Below are positions 16,653 to 25,746 of a DNA stretch of 64,000 bases, one piece after another. A model generated the notes under the pieces. The model was not told where the DNA came from and searched no databases. It was given only the letters and a program-made list of their open reading frames with translations. The stretch is from Pseudomonas sp. DNDY-54 (GTDB lineage: Bacteria; Pseudomonadota; Gammaproteobacteria; Pseudomonadales; Pseudomonadaceae), in assembly GCF_019880365.1 (NCBI RefSeq), contig NZ_CP082271.1, forward strand, positions 2,170,001 to 2,234,000. The letters are read 5' to 3'. Made by a program: the position numbers and the translations under genes. Each line of letters starts with the position of its first letter. Within the stretch, counting starts at the first letter, position 1.

Positions 16653-17396
16653 CTATTTCCGATCCACTCGGAATTGGTATTTGAATGCGTCGCCGCGGTA
16701 GCAGAGATATTCGAAGTCGATGGGACGGCCGGCGCGGTCGTGGGTCAGCCGCTCGACACGCAGGATGGGTTCGCCCGGCTTGAGCGCCAGGTAGTGCTGG
16801 TGTTCCTCGTCTGCCAGGGTGGCGTCGAGGCTGATGTCGGCGCGCCCGAGGGCGATACCGAAGGCGTTCTCGAGCATCGGGAAGATGTCGCCTGACAGGT
16901 CCATGCCGAACATCCGGTGGCCGATGTCGAGGGGGAAGTAGCTGTTCTCGACACACACCGCCTCACGGTTGAGGTAGCGCACGCGCTTGACCTCGACCAC
17001 CTCCTCACCGGAAAGCAAATGCAGCGCGGCGACGACCGCCTTGGGTGGCTTGCGCTCCTGAATCGATAGCAGCCGTGCGGTCGCCTCGTAGCCTTGCGCG
17101 GCCATGGCTTCGCCGAAGCCTTGCAGGCGCTGGACGTTCTGCACCGCTTTGGGCTTGCTGACATAGGTGCCCTTGCCCTGGGCGCTGAACACCAGCCCTT
17201 CGTTATGCAGGTCACGGAGGGCCTGGCGAATGGTGATGCGGCTGACACCAAAGGCATTCATCAGCTCATTTTCCGAGGGCAGGCGCTCATGAATCACGTA
17301 GCTGCCTTCGAGAATCTTGCGCCGCAGGTCATCGCGGATCTGCACGTAAAGCGGCAGTGGAGAATGGCCCGGGGCGAGTGGCTGGGTTCCTTTCAT
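16653..17396 (-). CDS. GntR-family regulator, HutC/UTRA type
   Basis: A 247-residue regulator with an N-terminal GntR winged helix (about 14-80; LPSENELMNAFGVSRITIRQALRDL) and a C-terminal UTRA ligand domain (about 100-240; RVRYLNREAVCVENSYFPLDIG). HutC-type members usually repress and are released by a small metabolite. The gene lies inside the cluster, between the ABC-transporter ATPase gene and the flavoprotein gene (8-base gap to the latter), which points to autoregulation of the whole unit. The operator was not identified with confidence. Confidence 0.9.
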   Translation of the reverse strand: MKGTQPLAPGHSPLPLYVQIRDDLRRKILEGSYVIHERLPSENELMNAFGVSRITIRQALRDLHNEGLVFSAQGKGTYVSKPKAVQNVQRLQGFGEAMAAQGYEATARLLSIQERKPPKAVVAALHLLSGEEVVEVKRVRYLNREAVCVENSYFPLDIGHRMFGMDLSGDIFPMLENAFGIALGRADISLDATLADEEHQHYLALKPGEPILRVERLTHDRAGRPIDFEYLCYRGDAFKYQFRVDRK

Positions 17397-17466
17397 TGCT
17401 TGTGCTCCAGCCTGTCATGACAGGTCATGTCGAGCGCAGGCGAACAACGGAACGTGTTGTGCATGT

Positions 17467-18339
17467 TCAGCCTCCGTTCTGCTGCTGAAAGGCGCGCAGG
17501 GTTTCCTGACGGATCAGGTCCAGACACTGGCGCTTGTAGTCCATGAACGCCGTGCTGGTGAGCAGGCTTTGCTCGCGCGGCCGGGGCAGGGTGACCTTGA
17601 TGTCGGCGATGATCCGGCCGGGGCTGGCGCTCATCACCACGATGCGGTCGGAGAGGAACACCGCTTCGTCGATGTCGTGGGTGACGAACACCACGGTGTT
17701 GCGGAACTCGCGCCAGATCTCCAGCAGGTTCTCCTGCATCATGATTCGCGTCTGTGCATCCAGCGCGCCGAAGGGCTCGTCCATCAGCAGCACGCTGGGG
17801 TAGTTGGCCAGCGCGCGGGCAATGCCGACACGCTGCTGCATGCCGCCGGACAGCGTGCCGGGGTAGGCGTCCTCGAAAGCGGCCAGGCCAACCAGCGAGA
17901 GAAAGGTGCGGGCCACGCTGCACGCTTCATTGCGCGATGCGCCGGCCATCAGCGGTCCGAAGGCGACGTTGTCGCGCACGGTTTTCCAGGGGAACAGCGA
18001 GTGCTGCTGGAACACCATGCCACGGTCCGGGCTTGGCGCATCGACACCTTTTCCGTCGATGGTCAGCTCGCCGCGAGTCGGATTGACGAAGCCGGCCATG
18101 GCGTTGAGCAGAGTCGACTTACCGCAGCCGGATGGGCCGAGCAGGCAGACGAACTCGCCAGGACGGATCTCCAGTTGAGCGTCTTGTACCGCGGCACGCT
18201 TGCCGCCCTGGTAATCAAATTCGATGTGCAGGTTTCGCACGCTGATTTGGCCGCGTCCCTCACCCTTGCTGTTGGCTTTGGCGCGCAGACGGCTGTGGTC
18301 GAGCACGGCGAGGCGGTTGTCCTGAACGGCAGTGCTCAT
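17467..18339 (-). CDS. ABC transporter ATP-binding protein, taurine/nitrate type
   Basis: A 290-residue ATPase of the SsuB/TauB/NrtD family. Walker A GPSGCGKST, signature LSGGMQQR, Walker B VLLMDEPFGALD and the switch His in VFVTHD are intact; an extra 40-residue N-terminal leader precedes the core. The ATG at 18339 overlaps the stop of the upstream permease gene (ATGA), showing translational coupling. It should energise uptake of the ligand bound by the 19310-20680 protein. Confidence 0.93.
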   Translation of the reverse strand: MSTAVQDNRLAVLDHSRLRAKANSKGEGRGQISVRNLHIEFDYQGGKRAAVQDAQLEIRPGEFVCLLGPSGCGKSTLLNAMAGFVNPTRGELTIDGKGVDAPSPDRGMVFQQHSLFPWKTVRDNVAFGPLMAGASRNEACSVARTFLSLVGLAAFEDAYPGTLSGGMQQRVGIARALANYPSVLLMDEPFGALDAQTRIMMQENLLEIWREFRNTVVFVTHDIDEAVFLSDRIVVMSASPGRIIADIKVTLPRPREQSLLTSTAFMDYKRQCLDLIRQETLRAFQQQNGG

Positions 18340-19256
18340 GGCCGACCTCCTTTGGCCTGCCAGTGCAGCAGCGGCGCGCAGGCCTTGCGCACGAGCAACG
18401 TGCACAGCGTGCCGAGGCCGCCGATGGTGAGCATGCCGATGATGATTTCCGGGTACTTGACCAGGGTGTATGACGTCCAGGTGAAGTAGCCGATGCCGTA
18501 CTGGCCGCTGATGATTTCGCCGGCGAGCAGCGAGAACCAGGCCACACCCATGCCAATCGCCAGTCCCGCGACGATGCTCGGCATCGCACCGGGGATCACC
18601 ACATGCCAGAGGATGGCTCTCTTGCTGGCGCCCAAGCTGCGGGCGGCGCGGACCAGCACATCAGGCGTCTGCTCTACGCCGTGCACGGTGTTGAGCACGA
18701 TGGGGAAGAAGGCGCCTAGAAAGGTGATGAAGACGATGCTCGACTGCTCGGTGGGCAACATCAGGATCGCCAGAGGAATCCAGGCCACCGCGGGAATCGG
18801 CCGGAACAGCTCAATGTACGGCAGGATGATGTCTTCGGCCCAACGCGAGCGACCCATCATTACCCCGGCCAGCACACCCAGCACCACGGCGTAGGCATAG
18901 GCGATGGCGATCCGCTCCATGCTGTGGACGATGTGCAGGTAGAACTCGGAGCTGGAGAGCTGAGACACCAGTGCCTCTCCTACCAGCAGCGGCGTCGGCA
19001 CGTTCTCGAAATTGATGAAGAAGTTGAAGCCGCTACTGGCTGCGAAATGCCAGATCACCAAGGCCATCAGCAGCGCGGCGACACGCACCAGATAGCGGCC
19101 GGTCATGGCCGGCATACGCCGCCAGGGCCGGTTGGCTGCGGGCGAATCTGGCTCAGCTGACGGGCTTGGCGCGGCGGCGACTTCCAGCGCGGGCGCCACG
19201 GTTATGGCTGGCGGTGGCGTGGCTGGATCGAACACGGGGTTCGGTTTGACACTCAT
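18336..19256 (-). CDS. ABC transporter permease, taurine/nitrate type
   Basis: A 306-residue inner-membrane permease of the SsuC/TauC/NrtB (BPD_transp_1) family. A Pro/Ala-rich cytoplasmic leader (1-45) precedes six or so membrane segments; the EAA loop reads AARSLGASKRAILWHVVIPGAMP. The ATG at 19256 follows GAGGAG and is preferred over the in-frame codon at 19301. It lies 53 bases after the substrate-binding protein gene and overlaps the ATPase gene. Confidence 0.93.
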   Translation of the reverse strand: MSVKPNPVFDPATPPPAITVAPALEVAAAPSPSAEPDSPAANRPWRRMPAMTGRYLVRVAALLMALVIWHFAASSGFNFFINFENVPTPLLVGEALVSQLSSSEFYLHIVHSMERIAIAYAYAVVLGVLAGVMMGRSRWAEDIILPYIELFRPIPAVAWIPLAILMLPTEQSSIVFITFLGAFFPIVLNTVHGVEQTPDVLVRAARSLGASKRAILWHVVIPGAMPSIVAGLAIGMGVAWFSLLAGEIISGQYGIGYFTWTSYTLVKYPEIIIGMLTIGGLGTLCTLLVRKACAPLLHWQAKGGRP

Positions 19257-19309
19257 GGTTATGCTCCTCGGCTCAGGTTTGCACTGCGCTCTGCGGCGCA
19301 TGTGAGGGG

Positions 19310-20680
19310 TCAGGGCAACATCGCGACCGGCTGCGTGGCGGCCAGTGGTACGCCACCGCTCTCGGCGACATGCCGCTCGGAGTCACCCTTTTTCATGAAG
19401 GCGAGGACTTCGCCGCTCGGGTCCTTGACCAGGTAGGCGGCCTTGCCGAACAGCTTCAGCCCGGTGAGGTTGTCGTAGACGTAGGTGGCGTAGAGGGTAG
19501 AGCCGTCGGCCTTGGCCTTCGCTTCGGCGGCGAGCATGTCCGCGGTGCTGTCGTAGGCGACAACGCCTTTATCAGCGAACCAGATCTCCGCCGGCTTGCG
19601 GCCCGGAGTGCGTGGTGCTGGGCTGACCACGTTTTGCATCATGGCCTCGTAGTCCATGTTGGACGCGGCGTAGGCGCGCTTGAGGTAGGAGTCGTCTATC
19701 CAGGCGGCGAAATCCAGGTCGGGAATGTCCATTTCCTTCTGGAGCAGCGCGTGGTCATATTTCATCGCCTCGACCCACTGCGGCTTGATGCTCGCTTCCA
19801 TGGTCGAAATGCCGCCGTTGCTGAAGTAGAGGTAGAGCACCTCCTTGTCGACACCGGTCCATTCGGCCACCTGGGTGGCGGCACGCATCGGGTCCTCACT
19901 GATCCACTTCTGCGCAGCGAGGGTGGCCTTGAGCACGCCCTCGACGACTTCGGGATATTTCTCGGCGAAGGCCTCGCGCACTACGATGCCGTGGAAGGTT
20001 GGAACTCCGGCTTCGCTGCCGTCATAGATTTTCCGGCCTGTGCCACGAAACTCCATGATCTCCGACCAGGGACAGAAGTCGGCGTGTGCGTCGATCTTGC
20101 CGGCTGCGATGTTGGCAGCGCCAACAGGCGGGCTCTGGTTGACCAGCGTGACCTTGTCCGACAGACCGGCATCACGCAGGACTTTCAATGTCATGCCCCA
20201 GGCCGCACTGCCGACCGGCGTAGACAGGCTCTTGCCGGCCAGATCCTGCAGGCTTTGCACGGAGGAGGCCGCCGGCACCACGATGCCGTTGCCGGTACCT
20301 TTCAGGTTGTAGCCGGTTACCGCGATGAAGCGAGTTTCTTGCTTTCCAGTGGCCTGGAATTTGGCACCGTTGACGATCAGTGGGTAATCGCCCATGACGC
20401 CGAAGTCGAGCTTGCCAGCCAGCATCTGGTTGGTGATCGGCGGGCCGGAATCGTAATCGCGAAATTCGATCTGGTAGTCGGCGTCGCTGTACTTGCCGGT
20501 CTTGGGTAACAACTGGTCAAGCAGGCCGAGCTTTTCAAGCACGACGCCACCGGAAACGGTGTTGGTGACCATGCTCTGATGGCCGATACCGACGCGGATG
20601 GTTTCCGCCGCAGCAGGTCCGCTCAAGACCATGAGCGATCCGATCAATGAGGTTGCAAGCAGGCTATTCCGGTTGTCCAT
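19310..20680 (-). CDS. ABC substrate-binding protein with NosL-like C-terminal domain
   Basis: A 456-residue periplasmic binding protein, first gene of the minus-strand cluster. Residues 1-25 are a signal peptide (ending GPAAA); residues about 26-340 form an NMT1/SsuA/TauA-type binding domain (DYDSGPPITNQMLAGKLDFGVMGDYP). That family binds sulfonates, nitrate, bicarbonate or thiamine precursors and is usually 310-330 residues long. The extra tail (about 362-450) resembles the copper chaperone NosL: STADML, then YVYDNLTG, then AAYLV and finally a ...GG motif; the NosL cysteine motif is not there. The ligand is unknown. Confidence 0.88.
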   Translation of the reverse strand: MDNRNSLLATSLIGSLMVLSGPAAAETIRVGIGHQSMVTNTVSGGVVLEKLGLLDQLLPKTGKYSDADYQIEFRDYDSGPPITNQMLAGKLDFGVMGDYPLIVNGAKFQATGKQETRFIAVTGYNLKGTGNGIVVPAASSVQSLQDLAGKSLSTPVGSAAWGMTLKVLRDAGLSDKVTLVNQSPPVGAANIAAGKIDAHADFCPWSEIMEFRGTGRKIYDGSEAGVPTFHGIVVREAFAEKYPEVVEGVLKATLAAQKWISEDPMRAATQVAEWTGVDKEVLYLYFSNGGISTMEASIKPQWVEAMKYDHALLQKEMDIPDLDFAAWIDDSYLKRAYAASNMDYEAMMQNVVSPAPRTPGRKPAEIWFADKGVVAYDSTADMLAAEAKAKADGSTLYATYVYDNLTGLKLFGKAAYLVKDPSGEVLAFMKKGDSERHVAESGGVPLAATQPVAMLP

Positions 20681-21846
20681 TTGTCTTCACCTTGGCGGTT
20701 GAGCAACTTGTACTAACAGGGCATGACGCCTGTGTTTGAAGGTGCATCGGGTATGCCAACGTGCAGTGAGTTCGGCTTATCTCCTTGTTTTCATGATGGA
20801 TTTACGCGAGTTACTGACTATGGGGTCAGAGGCGGGCGAGGGCCCGCTGCGCTCGCGTATGGTGCGAGTTTGTTGAGGCTGGCCCAGTACGGCGCAGTAT
20901 GAATTTCGGCGTATAGAACAAGTGAAACAAGCATGGCGATAGCGGGCGCCGCAGGGAGAAACGAGGTTCCTGGTTAGTTAACGCCTAGGTACGTACCGAG
21001 CGTTTCAGGGCAAAAGCACCGTTATCCAGCCGGCCCAAGGCCAGCGCGGTGAAGGCTAGAAACACCGGGTATTTCCAGCCGCCATCTTCATTACTAAAGC
21101 TTCAGCGGTTGCAGAAATCTAAGCTCGCTGCGACCAGCAGGTGCAGCGTGGCTCAGCCGATATTCAGCGTGCTGACACGGCAAGAATTGGAAACAGGCCG
21201 CCGACCACTCAGAGCGCTAACTTACGAAAACCGTTAGCTAGGTGACCGTGAGCTGGTCCTGTCATACGTCTGACTTGGCTTGAGGCCAATCGGCGAGCGC
21301 CTTATGACAATTATCGCTCCCGAGCAGTGGCGAACTTCTTTGACTGTCAATGTGGAGACAGGCCGTTATAAGTCCGCCGTATGGACGCAAAGCGGAACCA
21401 GCAGAGCCAATGGCGGATATTCGTCGTTTAGCGATCGGTAATTGCCTACAACAGCGTGACGGAACGCGCCTTAGCCTGCGTTCGAAGGATTAAATGAAAG
21501 GCTGTCGCTGCGGCAGTCAGCGTTTTCCTATCTATCGACCGAGCTTGGGGTTAGGTGACTGACCACAGTGATCGATCAGCCTAGGGCGAGCCCCAACGTG
21601 GCCACCTTTGGTTCGCATAATCTATATTATGTTAAATAGCGTTTATGGCAGATCTATTCGAAGCACCCAGCCAATACATCTGTCGGTCTATCTCCCCACA
21701 CTGCATCCGCAAAACTGCACAGCTCGCCGCCTTGCGAAGCCCGAGTCTGTCAGCCTGCGCAGCTGCCCAAGTTTTTGCCTGCTGCGATTGTTCAGGCCAT
21801 TCGTGCAGCGCTTTGATTCATTGCGTTTGCGCATGACACTTGAGAG
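20681..21846. other. long intergenic region with one gene relic
   Basis: Almost 1.2 kb between the divergently arranged ABC-transporter cluster and the xylR 3' end. It must hold the promoter of the minus-strand cluster near 20.7-20.8 kb. Apart from a DoxX-like remnant (20985-21101) I find no plausible gene; short open frames have no family features. It looks like decaying DNA at a junction between two acquired or rearranged blocks. Confidence 0.5.
20985..21101 (-). pseudogene. DoxX-family C-terminal fragment
   Basis: Reading the minus strand from about 21098 to the stop at 20985 gives FSNEDGGWKYPVFLAF followed by a short hydrophobic stretch and DNGAFAL. NE-x-GGWEYPV followed by a last hydrophobic helix and a GAYAL-like end is characteristic of the DoxX C-terminus. 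An in-frame stop immediately precedes the fragment and no start or upstream domain was found, so it is a relic of about 37 codons. Confidence 0.45.
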
Positions 21847-23034
21847 TCACTGCATCACCACCTTCGCGCCGTGCTGGTATTCCCGAGGCGTACATCCGTA
21901 CTCGCGCCGGAAAACGGTATGAAGGTACTGCGCAGATTTGAAGCCGCAATGCTGAGCAATGTCTGCAATGGTTGATTCAGCGCTTTCTAACCTGCGCGTG
22001 GCGGCGGCCAGTTTGAAGCGCAGGATCTCGTCATGCACGCTGCAACCCCGGGCCTTTCGAAAATGCGACTCCAGGGATGATCGCGACACGCCGACGTATG
22101 CCGCCACCTGCTCGGTCTTGATGCCCTGGCAGGCGTATTGGCGGATGAACAGCAGCGCCCGCATGACGTGCGGGTTACCCAAGGGTTGATGCAGGCTCGA
22201 CAGCTGCACGTTGACCGAGTCCGGGGGTACCAAAATGTGAGTCCCGGCAGACTGCATGCCGTGCAGCATCTGATGGAGCAAGTGCGCTGCGGTTCGGCCC
22301 ATGGTTTCGGTGCCCTGGACGACCGAACTCAGTGGAACGCGGGTCAGGCTGCGTGTCAGCGGGTCGTTGTCGATGCCGATCAGCGCTACCTGCTCCGGCA
22401 CTGCTATTCCGGCGGTGAGGCAGGCTTGCAGCAATTGCCGGGCACGGGCATCCGTCACGGCGATAATGCCGATGGGTTTGGGCAGGCTTTGCAGCCAGGC
22501 GATCTGCTGCTCGACGGCGCTGTCCCAGAGCGGCGCGCTGGTTCCCATTCCGCGATAGATCTCGACCTGCAATCCATCGCGCTGCATCAGACGGCGAAAA
22601 ACCTTTTCCCGTTCCTGGGCCCAACGATTGGCCTGAGCCTCGGGCAGGCTGAAGCAGGCAAAACGCGTCAGTCCGGCCTCGATCAGGTGTTCGTATGCCA
22701 GCGTTATCAACGCCTCATTATCGGTAGCCACGTAAGGGATGCCTTTCGGATAGGCCCTTTCGTCTCGATAGGAACCGCCCACCGCCACCACCGGCAACCT
22801 GATGCCGGCCAATGCCTCGCCGATCAGTGGATCGTCGAAGTCAGCGATGATGCCGTCCCCCTGCCAGCGCTCGATTCCTTTCAAGCGGCAGTGAAAATCC
22901 TCCTCAAGAAACAGATCCCAGGATGCGCGGGTACTGCTCAGGTAGTTGCCGATGCCGCTGATGATGCCGCGGTCATAGATCTTGCTGCCGTTGAACAACA
23001 GCGCAATACGGTGAACGATCGGTACGGTTTTCAT
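21847..23034 (-). CDS. xylR: xylose-responsive transcriptional regulator XylR
   Basis: A 395-residue regulator combining a LacI/ribose-binding-protein-like sensor (about 1-285; ATDNEALITLAYEHLIEAGLTRFA, IGIDNDPLTRS) with a C-terminal AraC-type DNA-binding domain (about 290-390; GVSRSSLESHFRKA, HCGFKSAQYLHTVFRREYG). This order and length are those of XylR, the D-xylose-dependent activator. It is divergent from xylA, with about 140 bases in between that should contain the operators. Confidence 0.93.
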   Translation of the reverse strand: MKTVPIVHRIALLFNGSKIYDRGIISGIGNYLSSTRASWDLFLEEDFHCRLKGIERWQGDGIIADFDDPLIGEALAGIRLPVVAVGGSYRDERAYPKGIPYVATDNEALITLAYEHLIEAGLTRFACFSLPEAQANRWAQEREKVFRRLMQRDGLQVEIYRGMGTSAPLWDSAVEQQIAWLQSLPKPIGIIAVTDARARQLLQACLTAGIAVPEQVALIGIDNDPLTRSLTRVPLSSVVQGTETMGRTAAHLLHQMLHGMQSAGTHILVPPDSVNVQLSSLHQPLGNPHVMRALLFIRQYACQGIKTEQVAAYVGVSRSSLESHFRKARGCSVHDEILRFKLAAATRRLESAESTIADIAQHCGFKSAQYLHTVFRREYGCTPREYQHGAKVVMQ

Positions 23035-23176
23035 TGTTGTTGCCCTGTCCGGTCAAGGGCTAATCGTCGACAGAGGTTAGGTCAAAATCGAACCCTGGTT
23101 TGGTGACTTTCATACTAATTGCCTATAGGGCCGTTGCTAGTATCGGGACACAGCCAAGAACAACAAGGCCATACCA

Positions 23177-24493
23177 ATGCCCTACTTCCCCGATATCGAC
23201 AAGATCCGCTTTCAAGGTACCGCAAGCGACTCTCCCCTTGCCTTTCGCCACTACGACGCCGACAAGATCATTCTCGGTAAGCCCATGCGCGAGCATCTGC
23301 GAATGGCGGTCTGTTATTGGCACAGCTTCGTCTGGCCGGGGTCCGACGTGTTCGGCGCCGGCACTTTCAGGCGCCCGTGGCAGCAGTCTGGCGAGCCGAT
23401 GGAAATGGCCATAGGCAAGGCAGAGGCAGCGTTCGAGTTCTTCACCAAGCTCGGCATCGACTACTACTGCTTTCACGATACGGATGTTGCACCGGAAGGC
23501 AGTTCGCTCAAGGAATACCGCAACAACTTCGCGCAGATGGTCGACCATCTGGAGCGCCATCAGGAACAAAGCGGCATCAAGCTGCTCTGGGGAACCGCCA
23601 ATTGCTTCAGCAACCCGCGCTTCGCTGCAGGTGCGGCCAGCAATCCCAACCCGGAAGTGTTCGCCTGCGCCGCCGCCCAGGTGTTCAGCGCCATGAGTGC
23701 AACTCATCGGCTAAATGGCTCGAACTACGTACTGTGGGGTGGCCGCGAAGGCTACGAAACCCTGCTCAACACCGACCTGAAACGGGAACGGGAACAGCTG
23801 GGCCGCTTCATGCTCATGGTGGTCGAGCACAGGCACAAGATCGGATTCGAAGGCGACCTGCTCATCGAGCCCAAGCCGCAGGAGCCAACCAAGCACCAGT
23901 ACGATTACGACAGCGCCACGGTCCACGGCTTTTTGCAGCAGTTCGGTCTGGAAAACGAAATCAAGGTCAACATCGAGGCCAACCACGCGACCCTCGCCGG
24001 CCACAGTTTCCACCACGAGATCGCCACGGCGGTTTCGTTGGGAATCTTCGGCAGCATCGACGCCAATCGCGGTGATCCGCAGAACGGCTGGGATACCGAT
24101 CAGTTTCCCAACAGCGTCGAAGAAATGACCCTGGCGCTCTACGAAATCCTCAAGGCCGGCGGCTTCAGGAATGGCGGGTTCAACTTCGATTCCAAGGTTC
24201 GCCGGCAGAGCCTGGATGAAGTCGATCTGTTCTACGGCCACGTCGCGGCGATGGACGTCCTCGCACTGTCACTGGAGTGCGCGGCTGCCATGGTTCAGGA
24301 CGACCGCCTCCAGCAGTTCAAGGATCAACGTTACGCCGGCTGGCAGCAGTCGTTGGGGCGGGCCGTACTGGCGGGCGAATTCAGCCTCGAATCACTGGCC
24401 CAACACGCCTTCGCCAGCAGTCTGAATCCGCAGGCGGTTAGCGGTCGCCAGGAAATGCTCGAAGGCCTGGTCAATCAGTACATCTATCCCTGA
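23177..24493 (+). CDS. xylA: xylose isomerase
   Basis: XylA (438 aa) interconverts D-xylose and D-xylulose in the cytoplasm. The catalytic His-Asp pair is in FHDTDVAPEG, and metal ligands are in IEPKPQEPTKHQYDYD, NIEANHATLAGHSFHHE and SIDANRGDPQNGWDTDQFP. Length equals the family II enzyme of E. coli. It is divergent from xylR and starts the series xylA-xylF-xylG-xylH. No xylulokinase gene (xylB) follows, so the product must be phosphorylated by an enzyme encoded elsewhere. Confidence 0.97.
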   Translation: MPYFPDIDKIRFQGTASDSPLAFRHYDADKIILGKPMREHLRMAVCYWHSFVWPGSDVFGAGTFRRPWQQSGEPMEMAIGKAEAAFEFFTKLGIDYYCFHDTDVAPEGSSLKEYRNNFAQMVDHLERHQEQSGIKLLWGTANCFSNPRFAAGAASNPNPEVFACAAAQVFSAMSATHRLNGSNYVLWGGREGYETLLNTDLKREREQLGRFMLMVVEHRHKIGFEGDLLIEPKPQEPTKHQYDYDSATVHGFLQQFGLENEIKVNIEANHATLAGHSFHHEIATAVSLGIFGSIDANRGDPQNGWDTDQFPNSVEEMTLALYEILKAGGFRNGGFNFDSKVRRQSLDEVDLFYGHVAAMDVLALSLECAAAMVQDDRLQQFKDQRYAGWQQSLGRAVLAGEFSLESLAQHAFASSLNPQAVSGRQEMLEGLVNQYIYP

Positions 24494-24639
24494 CGCGACG
24501 GGAAAGGTCGGCCGGCGCCGCGCAGTTACATTCTCGCGACAATTCGTTACTCACGGCGCCGTACGACTTCCTACAGTTCCATCTGCATCACCCTTATCGT
24601 CAGGCAGTGTCTCCAACAACAATAAAAGGACGCACCACC

Positions 24640-25641
24640 ATGAAAACAGTAACGCGCATGCTGCTCGCCGGGGCAATCGCCCTCTTCTCCCTCCCGCTGA
24701 TGGCCGATCCCGCCAACCCGAAAATCGGCTTTTCCATCGATGACCTGCGTTTGGAGCGCTGGGCCCGGGACCGTGACTACTTCGTCGCGGCAGCCGAGGA
24801 GATGGGCGCCAAAGTCTATGTTCAGTCGGCCGACGCCAACGAGCAGAAGCAGATTTCGCAGATCGAGAACCTCATTTCCCGGGGCGTCGACGTGATCGTC
24901 ATCGTGCCCTTCAACGCAACCGTGCTGACCAATGTCGTGGCCGAGGCCAAACGGGCCGGGATCAAGGTGGTGTCCTACGACCGGCTGATCCTTAACGCCG
25001 ATATCGACGCCTACATTTCGTTCGACAATGAGAAGGTCGGTGAACTGCAGGCCCAGGGCGTGCTGCAGGCGGCGCCCAAGGGCAACTACTTCCTTCTCGG
25101 TGGCGCGCCCACGGACAACAACGCCAAGGTCCTGCGCGAAGGCCAGATGAAGGTGTTGCAGCCTGCAATCGACCGCGGCGACATCAAGATCGTCGGGCAG
25201 CAATGGGTCAGGGAATGGAACCCGACCGAAGCGCTGAGCATCGTCGAGAACGCCCTGACCCGGAACGACAACAAGATCGATGGCATTGTTGCCTCGAACG
25301 ACGCCACGGCCGGCGGCGCCATCCAGGCGCTGGCGGCGCAGAAGCTGGCCGGCGAGGTCCCGATTTCCGGTCAGGACGCCGACCTGGCGGCGGTCAAGCG
25401 GGTGATCGATGGCACCCAGACGATGACCGTCTACAAGCCGCTGAAGCTGATTGCCTCGGAAGCGGCCAAGCTCTCGGTACAGCTGGCGCGCGACGAGAAG
25501 CCTACGTTCAGCTCCCAGCTCGATAACGGTGCCAAGCAGGTCGACACCATTCTGCTCACCCCTACCCTGTTGACCCGCGACAACATTGACCTGCTGGAAC
25601 AGGACGGCTTCTACACCAAGGCACAGATCGCCGGGCAATGA
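24640..25641 (+). CDS. xylF: D-xylose ABC transporter substrate-binding protein
   Basis: XylF (333 aa), periplasmic binding protein of the high-affinity D-xylose importer. A signal peptide covers residues 1-22 (ending PLMA); the mature part has the type I sugar-binding fold with KIGFSIDDLRLERWARDRD, FVAAAEEMGA and VSYDRLI, as in E. coli XylF. The ATG at 24640 follows AAAAGGA; the in-frame codon at 24607 lacks support. A hairpin 3' of the gene separates it from xylG and probably keeps xylF transcripts more abundant. Confidence 0.96.
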   Translation: MKTVTRMLLAGAIALFSLPLMADPANPKIGFSIDDLRLERWARDRDYFVAAAEEMGAKVYVQSADANEQKQISQIENLISRGVDVIVIVPFNATVLTNVVAEAKRAGIKVVSYDRLILNADIDAYISFDNEKVGELQAQGVLQAAPKGNYFLLGGAPTDNNAKVLREGQMKVLQPAIDRGDIKIVGQQWVREWNPTEALSIVENALTRNDNKIDGIVASNDATAGGAIQALAAQKLAGEVPISGQDADLAAVKRVIDGTQTMTVYKPLKLIASEAAKLSVQLARDEKPTFSSQLDNGAKQVDTILLTPTLLTRDNIDLLEQDGFYTKAQIAGQ

Positions 25642-25644
25642 TCA

Positions 25645-25663
25645 TCGAGCCGCGCAGGCTCGA
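25645..25663 (+). terminator. intercistronic hairpin between xylF and xylG
   Basis: A perfect 7-bp stem (TCGAGCC / GGCTCGA) with a 5-base loop right after the xylF stop. No T run follows, so it is more likely an mRNA-stabilising or attenuating hairpin, common after binding-protein genes, than a full terminator. Confidence 0.5.
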
Positions 25664-25746
25664 TTGACCACCCGAGCGCGACCCCGTGGATCGGCAGGCA
25701 ACCCCTGCCGACACCCCGCCTGTTGCTTATCTGTGAGTACCTCCTC

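Noticed and set aside
16645..16956. N-terminal extension of the AprA-like protein
   Set aside because: It would overlap the GntR gene out of frame, and the translation is arginine-rich; ATG 16644 follows AGGAGG.
19370..20509. 380-codon plus-strand frame opposite the ABC binding-protein gene
   Set aside because: Antisense shadow created by third-position GC; the binding protein on the other strand has a signal peptide and clear family motifs.
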